Part shown: positions 54,401 through 64,000 of the stretch, one piece after another
How the letters are laid out: every line of letters starts with the position of its first letter
How positions within the stretch are numbered: position 1 is the stretch's first letter
DNA from: Tenebrio molitor
Lineage: Eukaryota; Arthropoda; Insecta; Coleoptera; Tenebrionidae
NCBI RefSeq assembly: GCF_963966145.1
Contig: NC_091046.1
Location: forward strand, 16,988,001-17,052,000
Reading direction: 5' to 3'
DNA length: 64,000 bases
Position numbers and translations under genes: made by a program
Notes under the pieces: generated by a model
What the model saw: only the letters and a program-made list of their open reading frames with translations
What the model was told of the DNA's origin: nothing
Databases searched by the model: none

Positions 54401-57400
54401 TGAAACATCTCCCCCTGGTCATTGGAATAACGTCGTGCTTCTGGGGAATATTGTTGCTCTTCATGCGCCTCTACAGTTGAACTGAACATACGAATACTAA
54501 CGAAACATTTATTTCAGATGATAATTTGAGTTACGAACATTTTTTTACGTACTTCAAAACTTTAATAGATACAGCTAAAGAGTGTCATGGAATGAGGTGA
54601 TAAATAATTGTATATAACGTGTGAAATAGTATCAAATACATTTTTATAACAAAAATAAAATCTTTCAAAACAACTACATATATCTTTGAAGAAAACTATT
54701 TTCATGGGTATTCAGAGAGACGTTTATCTACACATTTAGTCATTGATTACAAAAGTTTGAATATAATTTAGCAGATCGCTGAGCAGCTAGTATTTATAGG
54801 TTTCGGAACTTTCGGGGCAATCAATTGATTGACCTAGTTTTTTCAAATAGATAAAATGTACGTACGATACGTGATAAAAGTTTACTCATTTGTTTTCTTT
54901 TTATTATCAGTTCCTGGGGCAGTTGCAAGTAGTGTAAAACAATAAATTTGTCTTTAATAATTTTGTTGTCAATACAAGGGACGTTAAACAAAAGGTACAA
55001 ACACATTTTCATAAACATTAGGAGTACAATATTTCCAATAAGGATCAAAGTGTGTTGTATGTATGAATTTCATCCAATGGGATAGCGGTTAATCAAATAT
55101 TATAAATTTTTGGAATATTTATTGCGATGATAACAATAGTTACATTTTTATTAAAAAAGTTTATGAACAGAAATGATAATATGTAGTTAATAAAAATTAT
55201 GCAATCATAGTCGTGTTTTATACGAAAAATAAATGATAAATACATCATTCGTATATTTAGACCAATTCGATTTCTTATCGCATTATACTTGTTGAAATCA
55301 TCAAAAAGCATTTTAGCCACATTGTATTCGTTAATTTTTACCATTTTTAGTCAAAATATATTACACAAAATCAAAACTCTTAAAAACAAATAATAATTAC
55401 AAAGGCTATAATAATGCAGCGATTTTTACGTTATAGTTTAATTCTAAGGATATTAAAAAATATACATACATATTGTTTCCGAAACCGTTACTTCATAAGC
55501 GGAAACTCGTGCACACAACATTATTTGAGCCCTTACTAATACAGGGTTATTCTAAATGATTGTAGTCGAAGTAGGCGTGAAAACTGAATGTAAAATTTAT
55601 GGTTGCCGCTCCACATAAAAAAACATCAAAATTATGTGAATAAGTGAGGACACACCGTTCACACACGGGAGTTAAATTGGGTGCAAAACAACTCAATATT
55701 TTTAAAATTGATTGCAAAACAACTCAATATTTCTGGATTCGATCGTTAATTTAACAAAAATAAATAAAAATATCACCGCGCTTTTCACCTAAAAAATGAC
55801 AGTGACAGCGACAAATGATTGTAGTCGAAGTAGGCCATGCCCATGTTATTACATTTTTGCCGCTTTCATGTGAACTGCCAGTTTTGTCGCTGTCACTGTC
55901 ATTTTTTAGGTGAAAAGTACGGTAATGAGATTTTTATTTTTGTTAAATTAACAATTGAATTCAGAAATATGGAGTTGTTTTGGAATCAATTTTAAAAATA
56001 TTGAGTTGTTTTGCACCCAATTTAACTCTCGTGTGTGAACGGTGTGTACTCACTTATTCACATCGTTTTGGTATTTTTTTTATGTGGAGCGGCGACCATA
56101 AATTTTACATTCAGTTTTCACGCCTACTTCGACTACAATCATTTAGAATAACCCTGTATAATGAATAGGTCATTTAAACTCGGTAAAGGTTGCAAAGACA
56201 CACTTGTTATTTGCAACAGCATTTTTTTCATATTTCTGAACCAAATAAAAGCACAAAGGGACCAGAAAATCATAGTTTGGGTTGAATATTTTCCATATAA
56301 GTAGGTACAGTTTTAAAGTAATTTCAAATGACTAATGCCATAAAAGTGCTGTTGCAAATGACAAGTGTGTCTTTGCAACCTGTACCGAGTTTAGAAACAT
56401 CACTTGTCGAAAATCTTTTCACCTTCTCTCATCTCCTCCTCATCCTCCCATCAGTTCGGAACTAGTGATGTTTTTTCAACAGTTAATATTAAGCGACTCG
56501 TGTTGTTTCTAAAATAATCGGTTCAAATGTAGAGTTGACTCAAGTTGCAAAAAACCACTTGTCATTTGCAACAGCATTTTTAAATATTTTTGAACCAAAT
56601 AAAGGCACAAAGGGACCAGAAAATCATAGTTTGGATTGAATATTTTCCATGTAAGTACAGTTTTAAAGTAATTTCAAATGACTAATGCGGAATGCCATAA
56701 AAGTGCTGTTGCAAAGGCAAAGTGGTTTTTTGCAACTTGAATCAACTATATTATATTTTTTGATCATTGGGGTAACTTTTCTATTAAGTACAGTTGCGGA
56801 ATTAAAATTTCGGGCACTATTGTCAATGTCATGATATAAACTCTAAAACAACCTGTACGTTAATAACCGTATTTTTTACTCTTGTCATGTTTTTGTCGTT
56901 TTGGCATTCAAAAATTGTCATTTGTGGCATAATAACGGGTAGGCAACATATCAAAGCGATGATTTAATGACAGTAGAAAGTGCTTTACAGAGATTTTGTT
57001 GATGTGACAGAAAAATAGTGCCCGAAATTTTAATTCCGCAACTGTACAATTAAAATTGAGTTGTTTGAATCCCAGTTCAAACTCCCAGAGTTTACAGGAC
57101 AAAGTATTAATTGTCCAAAAAGAAATTACTGTTTTGAGATGTTATTATGTATATTAGATTTTTGTTAACTTTTTTTAATTATTGATAAATTGTTTATACA
57201 GGTGTCCCCAAAAAAGAAGACGAGTCCATAACTCCCTTATTTTTATAGGAGGATTTTAACTATTTATACACCAAATTAAATGGTTGTTTATAGGCTACAA
57301 AAGGGCCTAATAAATTCATGTACAGCTCCAAGGGCTTCAATGGTAAACTGTCAAAATATAGTATGATCAAAAAGTGTTTGGATCAGAGTAGCCGTGGAAT

Positions 57401-60400
57401 TAACAAGCTATCTAGGAAATTATTTATTTCAATGATTTTTGACATTTATTTGACAACTTTCAAGTTAGCAGGATATAATTCAAAATGTTTCAAAGAGAAC
57501 ATAGGTACAATTTTTATTATTAAATCATACTACAGTAATGGAAATCGTGGTGAAAATGGTGATTGGATTTATTCGCCTCGTTTATGTTTAAACGTGTTCC
57601 GTGAGAGATTAGCACTACTTTGAAGTACACATAAAAACTACGGACAGTAGAAGTAAATAATTCTATAGATGGTTTTTACATTTAATGGCTTTTACATTTA
57701 ATGGCTACCGCGATCCAAAGACATTTTGATCATACGATATTTTTTTTCAAATACGAACATATACTTTTTTTTAGAAATTCTGATAGAGAATTTTTATTCT
57801 GAAAACTGTATCACAAGTACATATATACTTACCACGACCTGCTGTATTATAACCGGCCTGTTCAAAAGTGTAATTTGAGTGATCCCCGCAGAGCGCTAGT
57901 GTACGGGCGCTTTTTGGGGATATTATTCATCTTAAGTTTTTGTCACCGAGAGTTTTTCTCGTTCAAATGACATTCGAATTTAAAATCAAAAACACAAAAA
58001 TACAGTTGTATTCAGTATTGTTTTAGAAAGAAAATATGAACTTACTGTGCTCAATCTTAACTCTAAAATCATGTCTAAACCTATTTTTCCGCATTTTTAT
58101 TCTTCAGAAGCGCCCGTACTGTGGCGCCCTCATCGGCGAAAATTGGCTCTTTCTCGGAAACATTTTCACAATGCTTTTTTAATGAAATGAACAGGCCGGT
58201 TATTATACAGCAGGTCGTGATACTTACATACCAAAAATACAAAAAAAAAAAAATGTTAAAAAAACGCTACTATCGTCTATACGCTCCATTTTGCGCCATA
58301 GATTTTTGCGCTAAACATTGACGGCATCTCTGTGCAATCCCTATGTTATTTGTCATTTGTTTTTCCAGCTAACTTAATTTGGTTATTACAGTGTAACGCA
58401 GTGCATTTTGATAGCTTGATTATGTGAGGTTATACTTGTGATACATTGTTGTCTTCAGAATAAAAATTCCTATCAGAATTAGTAAAAAAAATGTATTCGC
58501 ATTTGAAAAAAAATATTTTGACAGTTTAGCCTTGAAGCCCTTGGGGCTATACGTGAATTTAGTAAGCCATTTTGTAGTCTATTCATAACCATTCAATTTG
58601 GTGTAGAGATAATTAAAATCCTCCGATAAATAAGGGAGGTATGGCCTCGCCTTCTTTTTTGTATATTAATATTTTCATTTTTCGAGTAGTCCCAAAAATA
58701 TACATATACAGATTTATAAAATTGAAAAAATTATATTATTGATCATTTCTACCTACTAAGGTGCAATTAAAAATCTGCTTTCAAATTGTTGGTTGTTGGA
58801 TCTGCCCAGAACAATAGTTTTTCTTCTATTTTTCTCTTCGTTTTAATATACTGTACAGTTTCTACTACATTTATGAAAAGTTTTTCTGAACACAGTTCTA
58901 AAAGTTATACCTAATTATTACATGCAGCAAGTGTTGGAATTTCATCTTTCATCAAGCGTCACGTGAAGGGTTAGTTTGTTGAAGTTTTGTAGCTAAAAGC
59001 CTGTTTTATAACTATGATATTAGTGGAGCGGATATATGCACGTAACAGAGGTATTTAATAAATATATTGAATATTACAAGTGGATTATTTTGAAATTCTA
59101 GAAAATTCGGGTTGTTTGTGTTAATTGCTAATTAAAAAAAATATAAGAATATCATGGGGGCCATATAAGATTATGTTTACACATTTGTGATCGGTAAATT
59201 TTTAAGTTTTTGTAAACAGGTTATACAGGGTGAGCAACAATAACTGTTTCAGTTGGCAAAAAAAAATTTTACATAAAATTTTCAAGACTGTGAATTGTAC
59301 TTATTGCGGTTTGTTTTATTGACATTATTGACAGCTGGTATACATTTCAAATTTAAACGTGTTGATTTTTGTAATCTTTTATTAATAAAATGGTTTTCTC
59401 ATTGGAACATGACATAAAAGTCACCAAAAATCACCAGAATTTATTGCCAACTCAATCAGTACTTGTTGCTCACACGGTATCTGAAATACAGGGTTATTCT
59501 AAATGATTGTAGTCGCAGCAAGCCATGCCCATGTTATGAAATTTTTGCCCCCTCACTGTGAACTGTCAATTTTTGTCACTGTCACTGTCATTGTCATTTT
59601 TTAGGTGAAAAGTGCGGTGATGAGAATTTTATTTATTTCTTTTTAAATTAACGATTGAATCTAATAATATTGAGTTGTTTAACTCCTATGTGTGTTCACT
59701 TATTCACATTATTTTGAAAATTTTTATATGGAGCGGCAACCATAAATTTTACATTTAGTTTTTACGCCAACTTGGACTACAATCATTTAGACTAACCCTG
59801 TACATGTGTTAATTTTAACCAGTGGAAGAACAAGCTAACTTTTCTCTAACATTTTGCAAAATTCTCAAAAGTTTTCCAAGATTTTTCTGCCTCCCAATTT
59901 TTACCAAACGAGTCGTTTTGTGTGATTAACTAGTCTCTATTTTTTTTTTGTAACCATGATGATTTTATTTTAATTTTTTATTTTTTTCTATAACAATAAC
60001 TTTTTTGACAAGGCTCCGTTTCTATTGAAAACTTTCGCCTTTACCCATAAGCGGGTATACATTTTAATGCCTAATTTATTTCAACTTTTAAATCAGTTTG
60101 TAACGCTTTTTCGTAAAAAATTTAATGAGATCTGCTGGTTATGGAAAGTATAATTTTTGAAAACGTGCAGCGTAACTTAATAAATACACAAATGAATAAC
60201 ACTTATAAATTTTGACACTCATGTGAATTTTATTTAAAAAATGGTTTTTATCAGAGAACAAATTATTCATTACAGAATCCTGTTCTGCAACTAAAGACGA
60301 AGTAAGTGGTCACTCGGTTTATACAACTTTGTTTGTTGGGATTTCGGCAAGACCTTCTCCTGCCACGGGTGTTAGTGTGATTAAAGCCACGCCGTGCGTT

Positions 60401-63400
60401 TTCAGAAGTTACGTTTTCCATAGCTGTTCCTTACCCTTTTCCTTTTTTAAATTTCACCTCAAAGTTGGCGTTGAAAAGTCAGTCGATTGTGAACGCACCA
60501 CCCGTGTAAAAACGTAAGATTTAAACAGGTGATCCGTAATCCGTAGTGCGTATTACAATTTTTTTTTTACTAAATAATGACATCCCATTTCGGTTTATGC
60601 AGGGTTATGATAAATGATTGTAATCGAAACATGGATTTATTAATCGAAAAAAAAACATGAATTTTTTGCAGCTTCACTGTGAACTGTCAATTTTTGTCAC
60701 TGTCAGTGTAATTTTTTAAGTGAAAAGTGCGGTGATGAGAATTTTATTTATTTCTTTTGAAATTAACGACTGAATCTAAAAATATTGAGTTATTTTGCAT
60801 TTTGCAACCAATTTAGACTCCAGTCGCATCGTGGACATTAGGTGTGGATGTGCAGCAACGCTATTTCGTTCAACCCGGTCCATTGTTAGCATATATGATT
60901 GTTAGTAACTAGTGGTTGGATATTTGGACCGCGCAAGTTTTCCCCACCAAGTGTCCCTTCAACCGCAAACAGAACTCTAAACTCCTGTGTGCGGACGGTG
61001 TTCAGTTTTACGCCAGCTTGGACTACAATAATTTATAATGACTCTGTATAAGATTGATTAAAAATATTTGCATATCTTTTCATAACATAACAACATAACA
61101 TGATTTAAATATGTCACCTGAATCAACAGCAGCAGCATGAAATTGAAAGAATTAAATTTATGTAAGTTTTTAAAGAACGTTTTGTATTTATTTAAAAAGT
61201 TTACAATTAATGTCAAATTAACAGATTACACAGTTGTATGTTGTAATAGAGGAGACTTTATTTAAAAAAATTTAAACATTTAAAAAATATTGGTTATGTT
61301 AGTGTTATGCATTACAAAGTATTTCGTGATTATGTGCGATAGTAATTAACCTAATCTGCACATTTTCTTTTTTGTAAATACATATACCGGGTGTATTATG
61401 AAAAATCTTTGGTGGTATAACTTCCTTATTTTTTATCCGATTTTAATAAATGATACGTCAAACAAAATCGTTTTAGAAACACTATAGCGCGACATGCTAT
61501 GATTTTTTTTTGACATTATATTTTTTGCAGCTAACTTTGTTTTTTTTAAGTTGCACTGTATTTATATTTATTGTGATAGATGTTTATCTTCTGAATACAC
61601 AAACATTAAAATAAAAAATCAAAAATTTGTTTTTAATAAAAAAATAGAATGTCCAAAAATCAAGTACATACCCATAATTTGCTATAGCAAATGTTCCAAA
61701 TTACCTTCATTCTCTCTAAGACACATTCGACACCTTCCACTGACGCTCATTGCGGCGTTTAATAAAAATTCTGGTGGTATTTGTTCTCATACTGCTACGA
61801 TTATTCTTACTAAATCATCTCTGTTATCGGCCGGAGTCAAATAGACATTGTCTTGAATGTCCATAGCTCTCTTAAACGCTGTACAAAAATCAAAAAACCA
61901 TTGTGGTGCAAATAACACACATTTTTCATGACATTTCCTATTAGTTATCACAGTGACAGATAAGTCATTTGCACCACAATGGTTTTTTGATTTTTGAACA
62001 GCGTTTAGTCACTTTGCAAAATTAGAATGCACTTTTATTACTGTTTAATGTGACTGCTTGATTTAAAAAAAAAAAAAAACATTATTTTTTTAATTTCTTC
62101 TCTTTGTTTCTATGCATGAGCATGGTTGTTTACATGTTCATATTCAAAATAAAAATCTCTATAAAACTGAGCAAAAAAAAGTTAATATGTAGTGCAATTT
62201 GAAAAAAAAAGTTGACTATCATCATCATCTGTCAAAAACAGAACTCAAGAACAAATATTGGATTAATTCAAATTGTAGCTCATTTAAAACGATTTTGTTT
62301 GACACATCATTTATTAAAATCGTATTAAAAATAAGGAAGTTGCAAACACCAAAGATTTTTCATAATACACCCGGTATTACGCTTATTAAATAGGGCATTT
62401 TAGGAGAAACAAAAGTAACAAAAAAAATTCAATACTTTTTGTTTATAGAAAGATTTAGAGCAGATTTTGTGCAATAAAATTATCGAAATAATCCACACGT
62501 TAAACGTATATTTATCCGTAATTCCACAAAGATCTCGACAAAGTGATGTATCGTCAGAAACATCTATCCGCTCTGCCATATTGCGATGCTTTATGATTTA
62601 TCCTTGTTACTTGTTACTGCTTGGAGTGCTAATATCGTGTTTCCAATAATGTTTTTTTTGTCTTACAGCTAATTGTGTACGTTTTTTTTTTCAGTATTTC
62701 CTAGTTAACAGTTAATGTAGACCTTACCTGCGTAGCGTTTGTGCATACTTACGATATTATAATAATTATGGTTAATCAGTGTTGATTTTTGCATTTCGAA
62801 ATGATATAACTATTGTTTTATGCTGATGAGTTTGAATCATCACTGACTTTGTGGAATGACATTTTACAAGTATCGTGAACCCCGCTTATAACACGGGTTT
62901 TAATGTTATCAGAAATTACATATTCTGCTTCTTGTGCTGTTTTAATCCCACAAGTTACACCACATTAAATACTTGTATGACCCATGTTAATGGTTTTCTT
63001 CTAAAGAAAGCATAATCAGTCACAATGCACAAGAAGTGGCGTATGCAAAGTCATTTGAATTACTAGTTTTAGAAATTTAAGTAATACTATAAATTTGGTA
63101 TTTTGAAAAACACGAATTGAACCTTTGCTATAACGTGTTGTAACAAGTGTTATATGATTAACATTTGTCAATAAAGTGACTGTTGAAGAATTTACAATTT
63201 TTGTGGTTTCATAATTTCTAGATGTGTTCCTATACGAAATAAGGACATTGTTTTGTTAAAATAAATGGAATTTTGATCAATTACACTTTATGTTGAAATA
63301 ACAAAGTAATTATGAACTTGTTAATGATATTTATCTCGAAATGGTAATTATTTTTTACAAAGTTATAACAAAATTTGGGGTTTACTGTACTTCCTTTTTG

Positions 63401-63959
63401 TATTTTTTAACATTCGTCAGGGATTTTTTATAAAATACTTTAATGGGATTTGTTACTACATTTTATTTTTGTTTCCATTTAGTTTTGGAACGCCCTTCAT
63501 CGCAGATGTCATACCTTGAGCAATTCCTCAAAGAAAACAACTCATTACAACAAGTTCAGAATCAACCTTACGATAATGTACCCACGGTTCAATCCCTGCT
63601 ATATCAAGGAGGTTCTATAGAATCTGAAGAAGGCGATATTGAAGACAACAGAGCCTTAAGCATAGCAAGTTCAAAAAGCAATTTATCGGAACTGAGCATG
63701 GTATAAGTATACTTTGATAATTTATTGTCAATGGACGTCTTACTTGAGTTATTACAGCATGATTCGCAATCACCTATGAAACATAAAAATCATCAATTCC
63801 TAGTGCGCACCTTTTCTAGTCCTACAAAATGCAACCATTGCACATCATTGATGGTTGGCTTAATGCGTCAAGGTATGGTTTGCGAAATTTGTGGCTTTAC
63901 TTGTCACACCTCGTGTTGTCCGCATGTACCGGCCATATGTCCATTACCATCAGATCAAA
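45431..63959 (+). CDS. gek: Genghis Khan / MRCK kinase (partial, 15 exons)
   Basis: Cdc42-binding AGC-type Ser/Thr kinase acting on myosin and actin at the cell cortex. Exons: 45431-45647, 45700-45956, 46007-46321, 46375-46429, 46902-47107, 51967-52175, 52233-52504, 52555-53045, 53099-53212, 53283-53432, 53524-53734, 53788-53962, 54016-54119, 63483-63700, 63758-63959. All phases agree, giving about 1,065 residues here of a protein near 1,600-1,700 residues. The kinase has the G-loop G-R-G-A-F-G-E-V at 97-104, Lys119 (F-A-M-K-I), H-R-D at 212-214, D-F-G at 232-234 and G-T-P-D-Y-I-S-P-E. The AGC tail N-H-P-W-F-E-G-V-D-W follows. Exons 7-13 are Glu/Lys/Gln-rich coiled coil. Exon 14 has L-E-R-P-S-S-Q-M-S-Y-L-E-Q-F-L. 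Exon 15 is a C1 domain: H-x12-C-x2-C pattern (F-S-S-P-T-K-C-N-H-C), then C-E-I-C and C-H. The PH, CNH and CRIB domains should lie right of the window. The ATG at 45431 is preceded in frame by a TAA. Confidence 0.95.
47775..48557. mobile_element. MITE family A, copy 2, with nested element
   Basis: Near-identical to 12665-13024 from CTATCGCGGCCAAAATACTT through GACGACCAAAG at 48101. It is then interrupted at TA by the element at 48102-48544 and resumes as TATTTTGGCCGC, after which the last few terminal bases differ because another element abuts. Confidence 0.75.
48102..48544 (+). mobile_element. Deleted transposon D7, nested in MITE A
   Basis: TA-bounded, CGGGGTGATCAAAAATCAAA on the left and complement of CCGGGTGATCAAGAAGGACT on the right, inward sharing AGGACTGTTTAA. 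A frame ending at 48327 reads S-F-E-R-R-V-N-L-C-L-E-Q-N-G-E-H-F-E-N-L-L-stop, the C-terminal tail of the DUF4817-type transposase; nothing else of the gene remains. Sister copy at 50162-50396. Confidence 0.75.
50162..50396. mobile_element. Short derivative of transposon D7
   Basis: TA-bounded, CCGGGTGATCAAGAAGGACT left and the complement of CGGGGTGATCAAGAAGAACT right. It shares ends with 48102-48544 but no coding remnant is kept. Confidence 0.75.
50413..50679. mobile_element. MITE with CCGAGTGACTATAAATGATT ends
   Basis: CCGAGTGACTATAAATGATTG left and the exact complement right, TA at both ends. Non-coding. A related single end (CCGGGTGATTTTAAATGATT) stands alone at 50855. Confidence 0.75.
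51071..51230. repeat. Half copy of MITE family H
   Basis: CCACGACCTGCTGTATAATA through the GTACGGGCGCTTCT segment matches the inverted right half of 57838-58220. The opposite end is missing, so it is a truncated copy near the right end of D6. Confidence 0.6.
54120..55539. other. gek intron 13, first part
   Basis: Start of the 9.4-kb intron between exons 13 and 14. No transposon ends recognised here. It contains the candidate alternative exon at 54518-54600 and otherwise AT-rich sequence with no coding content. Confidence 0.5.
54518..54600 (+). other. Candidate alternative last exon of gek
   Basis: Preceded by TTTATTTCAG. Joined to exon 13 (54016-54119) it continues the frame with Y-D-N-L-S-Y-E-H-F-F-T-Y-F-K-T-L-I-D-T-A-K and stops at TGA 54598-54600. 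AATAAA follows at 54654. This would give a shorter kinase plus coiled-coil isoform without C1, PH, CNH and CRIB domains. A single short frame with signals can arise by chance in AT-rich sequence. Confidence 0.25.
55540..56158. mobile_element. MITE family G, copy 2 (long)
   Basis: CAGGGTTATTCTAAATGATT left and exact complement right, TA-bounded, 619 bp. The arms extend about 290 bp each and the whole can nearly fold back; the centre has GTAGGCCATGCCCATG. Intron 13 of gek. Confidence 0.8.
56178..56392. mobile_element. MITE family T, copy 1
   Basis: ACTCGGTAAAGGTTGCAAAG left and the complement of ACTCGGTACAGGTTGCAAAG right. Interior GGGACCAGAAAATCATAGTT is shared with the copy at 56532-56746. 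Confidence 0.75.
56532..56746. mobile_element. MITE family T, copy 2
   Basis: AGTTGACTCAAGTTGCAAAA left and near-complement TTTTGCAACTTGAATCAACT right. Same orientation as copy 1, about 140 bp downstream of it. The outer 15 bp differ between the copies while the inner TIR and body match. Confidence 0.75.
56789..57046. mobile_element. MITE family C, copy 2
   Basis: TA-bounded; CAGTTGCGGAATTAAAATTT left, exact complement right. Compared with 39586-39943 it is about 100 bp shorter and lies in the opposite orientation internally. Confidence 0.8.
57197..58664. mobile_element. Long-TIR transposon D8 with nested MITE
   Basis: CAGGTGTCCCCAAAAAAGAA left; the right end is the complement of AAAAAAGAAGGCGAGGCCAT with the outermost CAGGTGTCCCC lost. 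The arms match over roughly 57200-57355 and 58520-58664, and again around 57710-57820 with 58440-58515. MITE H is nested inside. A short frame at 57318-57623 has no recognisable content. Confidence 0.6.
57838..58220. mobile_element. MITE family H
   Basis: CCACGACCTGCTGTATTATA left and the complement TATTATACAGCAGGTCGTG right, continuing inward with ACCGGCCTGTTCA. Both sides also carry GTACGGGCGCTT-type motifs. A truncated relative lies at 51071-51230. Confidence 0.75.
59224..59479. mobile_element. MITE with CAGGGTGAGCAACAATAACT ends
   Basis: TA-bounded. CAGGGTGAGCAACAATAACTG left and the complement of CCGTGTGAGCAACAAGTACTG right, then GTTGGCAA against TTGCCAAC. Non-coding. Confidence 0.7.
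59488..59802. mobile_element. MITE family G, copy 3
   Basis: CAGGGTTATTCTAAATGATT left and the near-complement AATCATTTAGACTAACCCTG right, TA-bounded. Carries the same TTTTTAGGTGAAAAGTGCGG segment as the other copies. Confidence 0.8.
60598..61048. mobile_element. MITE family G, copy 4 (most diverged)
   Basis: CAGGGTTATGATAAATGATT left and TTGGACTACAATAATTTATA then ATGACTCTG right. The interior has an extra segment of about 120 bp (60840-60960) not seen in the other copies. Confidence 0.7.
61385..62376 (-). mobile_element. Deleted mariner-like transposon D9
   Basis: TA-bounded; CCGGGTGTATTATGAAAAAT left and exact complement right. The sub-terminal TTATTTTTTATCCGATTTTA is shared with D2 (17325). 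On the minus strand, 61862-61682 encodes D-N-V-Y-L-T-P-A-D-N-R-D-D-L-V-R-I-I and ends E-N-E-G-N-L-E-H-L-L-stop, the C-terminus of the transposase. A hairpin element is nested inside. Confidence 0.75.
61873..62007. mobile_element. Hairpin MITE nested in D9
   Basis: TAAACGCTGTACAAAAATCA left and near-complement right (TGATTTTTGAACAGCGTTTA), continuing AAAAAACCATTGTGGTGCAAAT against ATTTGCACCACAATGGTTTTTT. Arms of about 42 bp around a 50-bp centre. Confidence 0.75.
62377..63482. other. gek intron 13, last part
   Basis: AT-rich sequence without transposon ends I could define and without coding content, running to the acceptor (CATTTAG) of exon 14. Confidence 0.5.
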
Positions 63960-64000
63960 GTAAGTTTGCCAACAAACATAAATATTTTTCAAAACATAAA

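Overview
This is an insect nuclear genome fragment. It is AT-rich, genes have short GT-AG introns, and four host genes are recognisable: DNA polymerase eta, NC2-alpha/DRAP1, Lines, and the myotonic-dystrophy-type kinase Genghis Khan (MRCK). A beetle would fit the gene style and repeat load, but I cannot fix the order or species from sequence alone. No tRNA or rRNA gene, CRISPR array or prokaryotic feature is visible.

Layout. Positions 709-5541 (minus) hold the first four exons of DNA polymerase eta; its third intron (968-4861) is packed with transposon debris and the gene runs on past the left edge. 5872-6829 (plus) is DRAP1, head to head with polymerase eta across about 330 bp; its second intron has all the marks of a minor-spliceosome AT-AC intron. 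8707-10965 (minus) is an uninterrupted 752-codon Lines gene. From about 12.1 to 44.1 kb almost everything is transposable element: a mariner carrying two nested miniature elements, a Tc1 relic split by a hAT element, several related families of IS630/Tc1/mariner transposons with a DUF4817-like N-terminus, two PIF/Harbinger relics, a nearly complete Ty1/copia retrotransposon sitting inside a miniature element, a long-inverted-repeat element encoding a conserved-looking protein I cannot assign, a tRNA-derived SINE, a 121-bp tandem array, and an LTR-like module with a heat-shock element. 45431-63959 (plus) is the first 15 coding exons of Genghis Khan (kinase, coiled coil, start of C1); two of its introns (4.9 and 9.4 kb) are expanded by nested transposons.

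How it fits together. The four host genes work in separate processes: translesion synthesis, basal transcription repression, segment and gut patterning, and Cdc42-dependent actin control. Apart from the shared promoter region of polymerase eta and DRAP1, I see no functional grouping. The repeats are the main story. Several layers of insertion can be ordered from target-site duplications, and many elements are internally deleted derivatives of one transposase superfamily that keep a recognisable C-terminal tail (N-G-x-H-F-E-x-L-L-stop). The most notable items are the AT-AC intron, the long-TIR element with the unassigned protein, a possible alternative last exon of Genghis Khan, and a micro-ORF that fuses the two ends of a transposase.
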